In this document: in pieces, positions 10,986 to 24,648 of the stretch
Numbering within the stretch: position 1 is the stretch's first letter
Layout: every line of letters starts with the position of its first letter
From: Neurospora intermedia
Lineage: Eukaryota; Ascomycota; Sordariomycetes; Sordariales; Sordariaceae
DNA length: 64,000 bases
Direction: 5' to 3'
NCBI GenBank assembly: GCA_037102815.1
Contig: BTPP01000003.1
Span: 3,844,001 to 3,908,000, forward strand
The notes under the pieces: generated by a model
The model's database searches: none
Told to the model about the DNA's origin: nothing
Seen by the model: the letters and a program-made list of their open reading frames with translations, nothing else
Position numbers and translations under genes: made by a program

Positions 10986-13900
10986 GCGGGTAGCTTTAAT
11001 AATTATTTAACTTTTACCCTATATTAATATATAAATTTTTTTTTACCCTCTTTTTCCTAGAAAGTAAAGATTTCTTCGTTATTACTATTATTACCTTTAA
11101 ACCTTTAGTAACGAATATAAATAATTTATTTTAGTTTTATATTATCGGACGGATCTTCTCCTATTACGAATTGAGTAATATTAATTTTATAACGTCCTAG
11201 GGGGCTAATTACGCCCTACTTTAATAATATTTCGAATTACTATAAGTATTTATACTTAAATAGGATCTTGAAGATTATAGGTTATAAGGTTAGATTGTAT
11301 AAATATAGTATCTTTATAAGGTCCTTATTAAAGGGTCTCTCGAATTATAATTCCTTAGGCTAGATTTATAGTATTTCCGTTTCTTATATTTGCGTAGATT
11401 ATTAAGTAATAGATTATAGTACCCTAGGCTAAATTTATAATTCCTCTATCTTTATATAGGTTATTTAATAATAATTAGTATAAATTTATTTTTAATAACG
11501 TTGTAAGGTAATAATAATTATTAATATATATTTTTACTAAAGGATTTTATTTTTAGTATAATTAGTAATTTAATTATATTATAAGGATTAAAAAGGTTAT
11601 TTAGGTATTGTTTCGTAATTATAATTAGAGTTTTAAGTACTTCTTAGGTATAAATCCGCCGGGAGGGTACTTAGTATCTTATTTATTTATCTCCTAACAA
11701 TACTTTTTATACTTCCTATTTCTATTTAAAACCTTCCCGCCTTTATTGCTTAGGCGATACGTACTTAATTAAATATACTTTATTTACTTCTTTCTACTTC
11801 TATTAGTAGGTACTTAACTTTTTTTCGCTTTTTTTATCTTCCTCTCTTTCTTACTTATATTTCTACTAGCTTTTCTTTAGTAACTATTTATAAAATATCC
11901 TCTAACTCTTTCTCTTTAGTAATATAAATTTATACTATATCGGAAAATTCCCTTCCTAACGCTTCTAACCCTCTTTAGACCGCGATCTAAATAGGGGAAA
12001 TCCCTCTTAAGTTCCAAAACGAAAATCTTTAATTGAGTACCAATATTTTAGAGTTTATTTTTATTATTAGAAAAAGACTATTAATTCCTCTTTTAATTAA
12101 CCCTATTCTTACTTTTCTTCTAAAAATTAAGAATAATTTAAAATATTTTAATAAGCGCCTTAATAGTAAGTATTAATTTCTATTAAAGGTTTTTATTAAT
12201 CTATCTTTAGGTTTGTTCCCTAAGGATAATTTTTAAAGGATAGAATATAATCCTTACTATTATTTTTTTACTAAGGAGGTAGAAATCTTCTCTTTAAAGT
12301 ATTCTACTATAATTAGCTTAATATACTTTAAATAAAAGCTCTTAAAGGATATTAATAATTTCCGCCGTTTTATATTAACGTTTAAAATAATTAATAAGTA
12401 TTATAAAGCGATCTTCTCCTATATTTAAAGTTCTAAGATTAAGAAGTATCTTCCCTAGAAGGTTTTTATTAAAAAGAAAGGCGGTTAGCCCTAGGGGTAT
12501 TATATAAGTTCTCTTCGTATTAAGAAGGAGCGTATTTTAATTTTGTTTATTTAGAGATTTAATATCCTATACGGATTTGCTCTTCCTTAACTTATATCTT
12601 TTTTTTATACTAATTATTACCCTTTTTAGGAATTAATATATTTACTCTTATTATTTCAAATAATTCTAGAAAACGTTTATATTTATTTTTACTTCTATTA
12701 GTAAATAGGAGACTCCTAACGTTTAATTGCCCTTTCTTAATTATATCTCTATATTAATTAATATTAAGGGGGGGATTTATAGTAATTGTACGTAGTTTAA
12801 TAAATCTATTATTTAATATATATCTTTTATAATTAATTTAGAATATTTGAAACTCTTTGCTTAATATAAATTATAATATATTAATCTTTATTAAATATTA
12901 TTAAACAACCGAGGCTAAGGTAGAGATTTTTTAATTATTAATAATATTAATTAATTAAATTAGGTATCCTTTAAAGATCGGATCCCTTTTAATAGAAAAA
13001 TATAATTTAAATATACTACCTTCGAATATAAATAATTAGGCTTAAAGGGAAAAGGAGTTATTATCCGCAGTAGTTATAAAGTATTAAAATTATTTACTTA
13101 GAATAATTCTTTATTTTAGTAGGATCTTAATAATAATTCTAAGGAGGATAAAGATTAGAATATAAATAATAATATTTCGGACGCTAGAAATTCGTCCGGT
13201 AGTAATATAGATAGTAATAATAGAAAGAAAGGTATAGATTTGTACAAAGTTAATATATCTATAATCGAAAAAAATATTACTCCCCCTTTTATAGCTTTAA
13301 AAAGCCGTAAATTAGGCCGTCTTAGTAAGAAGTAGGGTAAAAAGGATATTAAAGGGTTAGGTATTATTATTACTAAAGGCGGTAATATAGATTCCTATAA
13401 TATAGATAAGCTTATAATTAGAACTTAGGTAGATTTCCCTTCGTTTATTCCTAAAAGTACTAAATTAGAATATTATAATAGTAAATAGGATATAAAGGGT
13501 AGTAATATAGTAATTAATAATACTAATTTAAATAGTAGTACTTTAAGTAGTTATACGGATTTTAAGGTTCTATTCTTGGAAATTCCTCTTCTTAAATTTC
13601 CGAAGTTCTTTCTAAAGAATTAAATCTCGGATCCGTTCGGATAGCTAAATATAAACGACGATGCTCGTTTCCCTAAAGATTTTAATAAGTACTTTCCTAG
13701 TATTAAATTTAATAAGGATAGTAATAAGTAATATAGTATAAATTTGTAACTTATTATCGGTCGTAAAGTTTCTTTTTTATATACGTACGGTTTTAGGGAT
13801 AAAGGAGATCCTATACTTATCTCTTCGTCTAATAAAAGTAATTTATAATATAGGGGGAGGGGCGGATTTCTTATTATATTATATTTAGGTTAGGATCTTC

Positions 13901-16900
13901 CCTTATTCCTTAGTATATTTATAGTATTTAGTCTTCCCTTCGAAAGTAGTAAGAATTTAATTTACTACTTTCGCTAAAAATTATATAGAATAATAATAAA
14001 ATATAATAACTATATATCCTTAGAGTTATTAGTCCTTCAATTATATAGTGTAAATCCATTATACCTGTTTCTATAATACTATTATATAGTATTATTATAT
14101 TAGGGCCGGTTTAATCTAATTTCCTTTATATTATAAAACTAATAGGGACTTCCCTTTAAAAGAAAATAGAAAAATAAAAATATTAAAATATTTTAAACGT
14201 AGAAATATAATTATAAATATATAAAGTACAAATTTAAAAAGAAAAATAAATGCTAAAAGAAATATTGTAAGGAAAAAGGTTGAAAAAGGAGGCGGTATTA
14301 TTACTTCGGTTTCGTCGTTGTACGTCGGTTATTAAATATTAAGTACGGATTTACCTATCCCTAGGGTATACGAACGGGGCGTTAGGTTAATCCTTAGGAT
14401 TTATTTATATTTTTAGGGGTTTCCCCTTAGGGATTATAACTTTAATTTTTATCTGAGTTAAATCTTTCTATATCTTATCCTTAAAAGTATTCTACTTCGT
14501 TTTCTTTTTCTCTATAGCTATACCTTCTTTAGGTTTATATTATAATATTCGTCCTAGAGTTTCCTCTACGAATAATCCGTTATTAGCCGGTTTAGGGTTT
14601 TTTTAACTTCTTCCATCCTTAAGTAAAATTTATTCCCTACTAAGAATTATATTTAGGTTCTTAATATTTAATATTATTCTATCCCTAACTATAAATTTTT
14701 TAATCTTCCTAGTATTTATAGGCTTATTAAATTATATCCTATTTAAAGTACTAATATAATATACGCTTCCCGAATTAAAAATCTAATATATTCTATAGGG
14801 GCCTTACTATTAATATAAAAACTTCCTTATAGAATTTATATTAATCCTTCTAATACTATTATACTTTAGAACTAAATTGCTAATTTTAATTTAAGCGTTT
14901 TTAGGTTGCATTTTCTACTAATTTTATTTATTATAGTAATTAACTACTACTTCCCTTATTATAGCGACTTTTTTTACGGCCTATACAAATTTATACTTAA
15001 AGTCCTTATATATTTTAGTAATTATATTAATTAGCTCCTCCTTAATTATAATTCTATTATCGTTCTTCTAATTAGTAATTCGCTAAGAGAGTAAATTAAA
15101 TTTAATTAGTAATATTAAATTATAGCTATATACTAATTAGAAGGGAATATACTTATAGTTTCCTTTAATTATAGTTCGGTTTATAAAGAAAATATAAAGT
15201 AAATACTTCTTCTAATTAGTATTACTTCTACTAATTATTTTTATAAGTAAAGAAGCGATTATAGTATAGCTTTATTCGTTTATACTATTAGTTTGTAAAT
15301 TATAGGGTATAATAAATTCTTTAGGGATTCCTAATTAGAATAAATATTTAGTAATAGCCTTCTAGAACTCTACGCTACTATTAATTAAAATTATTAGAGG
15401 GTATCCCTACTTTAAGAATAGGAATTCAAAGAAGTCCTTTACTTTATTTAACGAAACTTTAGGGAGTAGAGTAATTTTTATATAACTTATTAAATCGTCC
15501 TTAATTTCCAATAGAAGGATCTTTTTACTATTTACACTTAGAAGGTATTAGATATCTAATATTTATTTTCTAAAGGGGTAGGAATTCGGGTAAATCTATT
15601 AATAATTATCTTCGAACCGTTTAGGGTTAAATATTTAATAATTAGAGTATAAGCGGATTAATTCCTTTACTTAAATATATATTCCCTTCTAATAATAATA
15701 CTTTATAATACGTTAGTACGTCCCTTCTCGGCCTTTATATCCTACTTTATTATAGTAATAGGATATTATTTACTAATATTCCTTTAAATTATTAATTAAT
15801 CGTTTCGGGCTCTAGGTTGAATTTGTAAAGCGTAACCAAAGGACCCTATTATATACTATAAATTTAATAATATTAGTTCGGAATTAATATTTTATAACGG
15901 CTCTTTTTAATTTTAAAGGTATTTTGTAGGTTAGTAGGTACCTAGCGATCTCTTCCGACTTTTTAGACTATTCCCTTTAGAATATTGGCTAAGGGTTATC
16001 TATATATATAATGAAGATAGAATAGATCTATACGTTTATAAAATCGTTAATATCCTCCTTATATATTTATTTATAAAGGTTAGTAGGCTTAAGAGGTTTA
16101 TAGGATAAACTATTAATTATTATATTTTTACTTTTTAAAATATATTTAATATCGAAATTAAAGATCTTTATTTAAGTAATCCATTATATTAATAATATGC
16201 TAAGTATATCGTTTATAGTCCTATTTAATTAGTAAATTAGAATTATAGTATTAATCTCAATTATAAAGTAAGTACCGAACAAATACCTTCTTAAGCGTTT
16301 TAAAGTATAGAAGAGGCTTCGAAGTTCCTTTTTTATAGTATTATACTTCTTTTCAATATTGGACCAAATCCTACTCTCGAACTAATATAGATATCGCTTT
16401 CCGTCCGGGCCGATTTACTTTAGAATTGTACCCTAACTTTCTAATAATATATTAACTATAAAGAAAATTATTCCGTAGCAATTATTATTATATATTAAAG
16501 TAGTAAGGATTAGTACTATAGTAATTATATATTATAGGTATTCTATTGTAAATTATTCGTTTAGCGTTTATTAAAATTTAATATCCTTCTTAATTAAATT
16601 ATAGAAGGGGATTATAATAATTCCGAACCCTTTAATTTAAATTCTATAGTACCCTACAATATTTAAGAAGGTACGGATTTACTCCAACTCCTTTCCTTTC
16701 TTATCGGTTTAGTATTTATAGTAAATCTATTTATTAATTTTTATAACCTTATCTATAGTTAGTACCCTTCTATTTAATATATATAAATATTTTATTAGTA
16801 CTACTTCCCTTTAGTACTATTGGGATTTTACGGCCGCGATTGTCCCTCCTACTAGTTCTATATTAATAAGTACTTTATTAATATTTATAAAATATTCTAA

Positions 16901-19900
16901 TATATACTTTTTAATTCCTTTTATACCGATCTATTCCTTTTTATAATTACTTTAAGGCCCTTTAATATAAATATTATTAAAGTAAGGTTAATAAATATTA
17001 GGAATTAAATTGTATAATATTTTTATTATTATTCTTATAAATTGGGTAATAGAATTCGTACCTCCTTATAGTAGAATAGTTATTCGAAAGTGGCTAATAG
17101 GGGTCGAGAAGGTAGTAAAATTACAATTTGCTTCGTCGAGGGGGATCTAATTGTACTTTGAAAAAAGGTCTAATAAGGATATTATTTTACAATTTCTAAA
17201 TATTTTACTAAACTCTTCGTAATTTAGAGGTAGGTTAATATTATAAAGGGTTACCCTATTAATCCGCTAAATATTATTAATAAGACGTAAGCTACCGTCC
17301 TTCTTTATAATTAGAAATTAATTATTTCTATATATTATATAATTTTCTTCCAAAATCCCCTTCTTAATTCAATCCTTTAATAAGTCGTATATTTTATTAT
17401 AGAGGGCTTTTAGGATTAGAATAACTTTTATTTACTATACGGAGTAAGGGATAATATAAATCTCCTATAATAGGATAATATTAGGGTTTAGTTTTCTATA
17501 TTCAGTAAAATTCTAAGCTAGAGTTTATTCCTTATTAAAGAGGATATAGGTAAATAATTCGATTTCTCTTTCATTTAGGGTATTTTAAACTATTTTTAAT
17601 AAAATTTAAAATTATTCTTCTATTAAATATAATCTTCGGGTTAATTTTATAAATTTTAATACTACGTAGTAGTCCTATTCTAAATTATAATTTTTAAACG
17701 TAGAGGCGATCCGTTCCTTTACTATTATTAATTTCTTTTCCTTCTAATTAGAATTTCCTTTAGGTTTTAATCTATCTAATACAATATTATTAATTAAGTT
17801 TGCTTTTTATACCGCTCGCTTATATATTATATTAATTTATATAATTATATATTTTAATTTTCTTTTAGCGCCCTCTAATTCCTTTTAAGCCTTCCTATAT
17901 TTATTCGACGCGGGTAAATACCCTACTAGTAGGAGATTTCGTTTAGTAATCCTTATTAATTTTAAAACGAATTTTTTCTAATAATAATAAATTTACCGAG
18001 AGATATTTAGACCCTATAGGTTAATTAAAGAAGTTTGTTCCTTTTCTAAGAAGATTATTAAATCCTTTATTATTTTATTATTAAGGAAAGTAATCTATTT
18101 ATTATTTTCCTCTAGGATATTTTCTAACCGTTATTCTTTATTTATTAATAAGGTAGTTTCCTCTATATAGCTTTCGCTAGGCCTATTTCCTTACCCTTTA
18201 GCGTATAAAGTTATTATAATAATAGGGGAGTTAAACCTTTTACCTATCGCTTTACCTCCCCCTAAAAGTTTCTAAATTAATAATTAAAGTAGTATAAATT
18301 ATTACTCCGTCGAATATTATAATTATATAATTCCTTCCGCCTTCTTTATACTTTATATAAACTTTAGCGTTTTAAAAGAACAATAACCCTAAAATAATAT
18401 TATAGTTTAGTAGGGCCTACTTTATAATAAAGAAATGAATTTCCCGTCTTTTATCGAATAATTAAACTTTTTTATAAGTTTTATTAAAAAATCCCTTCTT
18501 TCTTCTATTACTATTAATATTAGAGATTTTTATAGTAATACTCTAGAATCCTAATAAATCTATTAGTACTTTATAAATAGTATTATATTCGATACTTATA
18601 TTTAATAGGGCGGCGACCTTCTTTCCTCCTTAGAATTTAATTAATATATAAAACGTAAGTAAAGGGGTGAAACGTATAGTATTACCCTTTATAAGGGGGG
18701 ATTTATTAATAAATTTTATTTAGTTTATAGTGAGAGTTAGAGTATCCCGAGGAGAGATAATATATATTAGTATAGATCTACTCTTCTTTTAATCCTTAAT
18801 GTTTCGTTAATTAAATAGAGAGAAAATATTATTTTCTAAAGAAGGCCGGGTAAATATAGGGCTATTATTCCTTAAAGCGACCTTAATTAAATTTATTAAT
18901 ATATTTATCCTAGGCTTTTATCTATTTATAAATATATTATAGATTTGTACTTTATTAGGTTTAATAAGAACGAATTTATTAATTTCCGAATTATTATTAG
19001 GGGTTATACTATTATAGTACTTAAATTATACGGTAAGGATCCCGTCCTTACTATAAGGAACCCTAGAGAATTATTTAACCTAATTATAAATAATTAGGGT
19101 ATTAATAGAATTATTTCAAATAATATTTTTAATAGTAATAATAATTTTAACGTTTATAAATTTAGCGGTTATAGGGTATATTTCCTTTATATTTAAAATA
19201 TTATTTCGAACCCGGATATTTTTTATATATACTTAATTTAATCCTTCCTCCTTTTATACGAACGAAACCTTTTTAGGTTATAATTTTGGGGCCCTATTAA
19301 TAGAGGTAGATAAATATATTTAAGCTTCGTTATTTAAAATAGTCTTAAGCTACTTAGGAATTAATTTAAGTACTTCTATAGTAGACGGACGAAGAATTAG
19401 GGTAAAAGGAGGGGTAATTATAGAGTTTAATACTATATTATCGGTTCTAAGCTTTTTTAATTCGCTAATTACTACTATAATATTCTAGGAAGTAATATAA
19501 ATTTCTTTTTAATCTATATTTATTTCAAAGAGCTCCTTTAATTTAATAATTTTATTAGGATTATCGACGATTATATAAGTTTGGGCTACCTATTCCTAAG
19601 TAAGAGAGGATATTTTATATAGTTCTTTAAATACTTCTATTAAAATATAATTAATAATAATAGTAGGGGAACTATTTTTAGTTTAGATTTAGTTCTAATA
19701 TTATTTAGCCTACTTAGGATTTTGAAGTAAATTAAAGATTGGGATAAATAGTACATTCTATAGGTTGCACTATTATTAAACTTCGAATTTCTATTTCTTA
19801 AATTTCTAATAATTAAGGTAATTAATAGCTAAAGTTATTAGGGAGCGGATTGTATCCTCTAATTAGTTTAAAGTAAATATTCGAAAATATACGTCCTTAG

Positions 19901-22027
19901 GGACTTTATTATTATAGTCTATCCTAGAGCCTATAAATACTACAGTATTTATACCCCTTTTTTAATTAGTAGACTTCTAATTAATAATATTATAATTATA
20001 ATCAATTTCCTTCTACTTATAATTATAAATATAGTAATTGAATAAATTATATTAATAGTATTATTATTAATACCTTCCTTTATTGTCTCTCCTTATACTC
20101 CGTCCGCTTCTAGCTTTTCTATATAAAATATTAATTTAAATAACGTTAATTTAAGGATTTATAAATTGAATAAGCTAGCGAGGGGTAGATTATTAAGGGA
20201 GGGGGGTTTATTATTAGATTTAGGGGGTAAAGGTAGTACTTTAGATAATTATTAATTATTCTATATAATTAATTAGATTATTTATAGTCTTTTTATTAAG
20301 AATTAGGGTAGCTTTAGTAGGGATTTGCACCTTCGTAATAATCTTTTTAATAGGGACTTTGGAGCTAGTATCCTCCTCGGAAAATTTAAAAGAACTATTT
20401 AAATTAATTACGTACTTAGCTTTATATTTACATTTCTTAATAGATATTTCCTCCTTATTACTATTATTAATATCCGACGAAATATTAGAATTAATATTAT
20501 TAAACTATTCTATTACAAATTTATTTAAAGACTAAAAGAATTTAATCTATTCTATAATATAGAATTCCTCCTTTAACTTCTATAAGAAGGTAGTAATTAT
20601 ATATCTTATATTAATATACAACTTCCTATAGAAATTCTTAATAACGTTATAATTAGTATTATACTAATTCTACGCCTTTTAACGAATAAATAGTACTAAA
20701 TAGGTAAGAATAGTATTAACGATCTTATTTATTTAATAAGGGACGTACTTAATATAAAATTTCTTTAGGGTAATAAATACGTTATCCGTTTATTCGGGAT
20801 CTTTTACTCTATAGATAATTTTAAATCTTTTAATAAATTCCTCCTAAATAATAATATTTTTAACTTTAAAGTTACGAAAGAAACCTTTATTAATATCCTT
20901 AGGCTCCTTCTTATACTACTAAAACTAATTATTAATTTTAAGCTTATTATTTCTAAATTTATAAATACCAACCTTTTCCTCGAATAATTTAATATACTTA
21001 GAAACTCTTTTTCTATTAAACTTTTTTTTTAAGAGAATTTCTCGAATAGAGGTAGTATTATTCGTAAGGAGGGCGGTAATAGCGTTAAAGAATACTTTAC
21101 CCGGGCAAATAGGAGTATTAATTAAGGGGGTCTTATTAGTAGGAATATTATTAGCGTCCAATATAGTAGGTAGTTGGGATTTGTAGGGATTTTAATAATA
21201 GTTTTATAATTTATAGTAGTAATATTAAATAGTAATATTCTTTTTTTCCTTTTTTAATAAAGAATTAATCTAATATTCCTTTTTAATTCTTTCTTCTTTA
21301 TATAAGTACTTTAATAATTATAATAACTAATCTTTAGGGTTTTATATAGGTATTAGGTTCTGGGAGTTTAACGAATAGTATAATTAGTAAATTAGGATTA
21401 TTAATACTATTCCTTCGCCTACTTTACTAACTTTATAAAATATTACTTATATTATTCTAAAAACGCTAAGTAGGGAATAGAATAATATAATTATTAGTCC
21501 TATAGCAATTTCGGCCATTCGAAGCGTTAATTCTATATATAGTATATAAATATCCGAATATCGAATATTATTTAGTAAGGAGTAGATTTGCGTAGACCCT
21601 CTTTTCGACCGTCGTTCTTTATCTAATCTTTCTTTCTAGGTACTATTCGGGGTTTTTTTAATTTGATTTTATCTTCTTTCTTTATTATAATCGGTCCTAA
21701 AATTATAAAGTAAGGGGTTTCTATTTTAATCTTATAAGTATAGTAATTTAAAGTATTTATAGTCTATTATTAGTAGATTATAGATTAGTTAATAAAGCGG
21801 AGATTTAGATATTTCCGGAATTAAAATCTCCGTCGAATTGAATAAGAAGCTCCTTTGCCGGAAGAATTAACTAGTTCTTTACTATTTAGTTCCTAGCGTT
21901 TAAATTAGTATTTTAAGGTTTTTAAGGATAATTTCTATATCGTTAGGAGTTCCTTTCTAGGAACTTCTTGAGTTCGTATTAATTAGTTTAATTAGGAGTT
22001 TAAAATTTATTTCGTCCTTATTACTAT

Positions 22028-22568
22028 TTAAAATAAAGTAAAAATTATACTAATAAAGAAAAATACCCTATTATACCTAAATACAACGAGGAGTAGATTT
22101 GGAGTTGGGTATAGCCTTTATCCTTAGAAATTGAGATAGAGTAATAATATTATAGTTTATTAATTATTATTAAAGACCAACGAGAAGGATAAGACTCTTC
22201 TTATTAGTCCTAGCTGGTTGAATAGATTTAAAGGTTAATTTTATTATGGATGGGTTGTTGAGCTTACTATTACTGGGGTGTTTAATGATGGCTTTGTGGT
22301 TTTGGGAGTGGAACCTTTTGGTTTATTTTTCGAGGAAAAGTATTGTCTAATTAGGAATACCTATCCTTCTACCTATTCTCAGTTTGGGATCTCCTCTTTA
22401 TATCCCTTTCTCTACTTAGTATATTCCTAGGGTCTTGACCGACTAGTGTAGTAGATCTGCTCCTCAATGTATAACAAGCCAAGGCCCTGATACCTCCACT
22501 TATTATATAAAAGCAAAAGTTTAAAGCAAGAAAAGAAAAAACAGAAAAAAAAGAACCAACCACCCCAC
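22028..22568 (-). repeat. Right (5') LTR of the first gypsy element
   Basis: A 541-bp partner of 8007-8547. Its outer (right) part is little mutated and its inner (left) part strongly mutated, the mirror image of the other copy. A TATATAAAAG box lies near its right end on the + strand; since pol reads on the - strand, that box is probably not the element's promoter. Confidence 0.85.
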
Positions 22569-23715
22569 ATTAATATAATAGGCTTATATAAACTAGATTT
22601 ATAGGTTCTTAATAATATAAAGAATCCTCGTTTATTCGGTAAAAATAGGAAGTGTATTGCCAACCTCCCTATTATATAGTAGAGTAATAAGAAGGTATAG
22701 ATAATTACCTTTATTTTTATAGAATTTCTTAATTAGTTCAATTATTAAATAGCTAACCGGCGGGTATTATTATTAATCGACAGTATATTTACTCATTATT
22801 CCGCTTTAAAGTAATTGAAAGAGTAGTATAATAACCGCCTATTAATAAATACGACCGTTAAAATATTATTAATTAATACTACCTCTATTTACTAGCCTAT
22901 AGATTAAAGGATTATTAATAATCTAAAGGTTTACTACCGCTACGTTTAGTTACAATACTTAGTATACTATACCCTTAATAGCGAAAATACTATTAAAAAG
23001 ATTATAGTACTATAAATAATCTATTAGGTTATTAATACGTAGAAATATAAAGTTAGGGAAGAAACCGTTAATAATTACTAGAAGAAATTATAGCTATTAG
23101 GATTAATATATAATCTAGAACGACGACTTCTTAATTAGGATAAAGCTATTTATATATAGAAATTAATAGAGGAGTTTATTAGAATTAGTCGGGTTAAGGA
23201 TATAATAAATATTATTAATTTTATTAACCTTCTAGAAGAGTAAATTCGAAAAGACCCCTAAAATATCTTCTAATATATTATTAAGACCTTTTTAGAAGTC
23301 TAGGAACTAAATAATAGTAATAATAATAGGGATGTTAAAACAGTAGAAATCTCTACTATAGAGGTATTGAAAATTATTATTACCGTTATCCAATATAAGG
23401 AATAATAAGAATATATAAATATAATTCATTTAGTGATACTTAGAAGGCGCTAGAAGCTATTGTTTTGGGATTAATTGAATGCTAGGGATGAAAAAAAGCA
23501 GTCAACACTCAATTCGTACTTCACAAACCGATCTACAGCAAAAGCGCCATAGTAAACAGTTATTCTAATACAAGCACGTTATTCTCTAGCCTTTAGAACC
23601 CCCTGTCAGTAAAATTGTGGGCACGAAATACCCCAACCTTACATTAGCGATTTTCTAGCCATAACGATCAATCCACTAGAAACCGCCTTGATCGTTATGT
23701 ACAGGGTTAACAGTA

Positions 23716-24143
23716 CCGTATGTAGGCCAGCAGGATCTCCCAGCACTCGGAAGCCAATGCCGGGGCCCAGTCGTCACCCACTCGCCGCCAGCCTATAAAA
23801 AAAACTCAATTAAACTCGACTGGCTCCATCCACTCCTGTAAAACCTAGTGGGCGTACAAAACAGAGGTAGTCCCGTGATTCTCATTCAGCTGCCTAGTGA
23901 CACCGACTTCTTCTCTCCAGCACAACATTTCAGAAAAGCCCAGGCTCCGAAGTGCCCACCGTAGAACTGCAACGGTCGTAACCGACCTGAAGGCGCCCAT
24001 CGGGTACTGTATGTACGCAGTACTTGAGGAATTGGGATCTGAAGAAGAAGAAAAAAGACCGGGCTAGGCTTCAAACCTTTGGCACCAGCCACAAGCATGT
24101 TCCTGGATACTCTATCCATGTCACTGTTCGTGTTCAAAAACTC
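23716..24143. other. Spacer between the pogo transposon and hAT copy 2
   Basis: Ordinary GC composition begins immediately at the pogo boundary. The stretch contains short Pro-rich open frames but nothing I can support as a gene, RNA or repeat. Confidence 0.45.
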
Positions 24144-24151
24144 CAGTGAAC

Positions 24152-24648
24152 CGGGCCGGATAAATCGACTGTGTGCCCAGATAGATCCCCTGTGTGGAGC
24201 TCAGATGACCAATGAGATGTGATAAAATCCCAGCGGCTCAACTACTACTGCAGCGTTCGCTGTGATTCTGCTCCTGAAAACGAAGTTACTTCTCGAGAAG
24301 ATAGTTGTAATGATTCCAAAATAGAGAGCTTAAGGGAGGAAGAGACGGAGGTAGAAATGCCCGTGAAGTATTCGAAGCTGAGGTTTAATTGTATGGAGAC
24401 TAACGTGAGGTTAAGGTAGAATATAGCCTCTGAATCCCCGTCATTCCAAATGAAACAATGAAGCAAAGGAAGCCCAATGTCAATGATAATCAGTCGCTCT
24501 AAGTTGTCATCGTTGGTAGTGTAGAAGGCCGCGCGCAAAGCTGATGCCAAGCCTCGAGGTCCTTGGCTTCTTGGCTTGGCCTGGTGGTCAGTTTGTATGG
24601 CCCCACACAGGGGATCTATCTGGGCACACAGTCGATTTATCCGGCTCG
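24152..24648. mobile_element. hAT-type non-autonomous element (MITE), copy 2
   Basis: The 497-bp element has inverted ends of about 46 bp (left arm 24152-24197, right arm ending at 24648). It is flanked by a perfect 8-bp target duplication, CAGTGAAC, at 24144-24151 and 24649-24656. It shares with copy 1 the outer terminal sequence, the subterminal GCTCAACTAC and CGTTCGCTGTGAT motifs near the left end, and the TTGGCTTCTTGGCTTGGC block near the right end. The interiors have diverged by substitutions and indels. Eight bases inside the inverted repeat differ from copy 1 as a block but are the same in both arms of this copy. Confidence 0.88.

Larger units (their letters stand above)
8007..22568 (-). 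mobile_element. Fossil Ty3/gypsy-type LTR retrotransposon nested in the pogo element
   Basis: Two 541-bp direct repeats (8007-8547 and 22028-22568) bound a 14.6-kb element. The octamer ATTAATAT lies directly outside both ends (7999-8006 and 22569-22576), so the short target duplication is within it. Traces of pol lie on the - strand: an integrase-core-like stretch at about 15.25-15.7 kb and reverse-transcriptase-like sequence at about 15.9-17 kb. The 5' LTR is therefore the right-hand one and gag-like sequence lies at about 18-21.2 kb. The coding parts are very heavily broken by RIP. Some 5.7 kb between the integrase trace and the left LTR is unexplained. It is younger than the pogo insertion it interrupts. 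Confidence 0.82.
7480..23552 (+). pseudogene. Decayed Fot1/pogo transposase (two pieces: ~7480-7998 and ~22577-23552)
   Basis: The left piece shows the CENP-B/HTH-side region and the block around the first catalytic Asp, whose codon now reads AAT (Asn) at 7894-7896, a G-to-A change typical of RIP. The right piece keeps LLLIDSIFTHYSAL with the second Asp at 22779-22781 and the PID block with the third Asp at 22902-22904. It then runs to a well-preserved C-terminus ending at TAG 23550-23552, with the pogo-like DQLNARDEKKQSTLNSYF. Many in-frame stops, mostly TAG/TAA at former Trp and Gln codons, make it non-functional. The LTR element lies between the first and second catalytic blocks. Confidence 0.8.
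6950..23713 (+). mobile_element. Fot1/pogo-type DNA transposon, split by a nested LTR element
   Basis: The terminal inverted repeats begin CTGTTAACCCT: 25 bp with two mismatches, left 6950-6974 and right 23689-23713. TA lies directly outside each end (6948-6949 and 23714-23715), as expected for Tc1/mariner/pogo insertion. The transposase is read on the + strand in two parts, before 8.0 kb and after 22.57 kb. Without the nested element the transposon would be about 2.2 kb, a normal Fot1 size. The interior is heavily RIP-mutated, while about 120 bases on the left and about 250 on the right remain of ordinary composition. The whole first AT-rich island is therefore one DNA transposon plus its passenger. 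Confidence 0.85.

Noticed and set aside
10698-11027. 109-codon forward open frame in the first AT block
   Set aside because: It starts at TTG and is the shadow of the 150-bp tandem repeats in a fossil LTR element.
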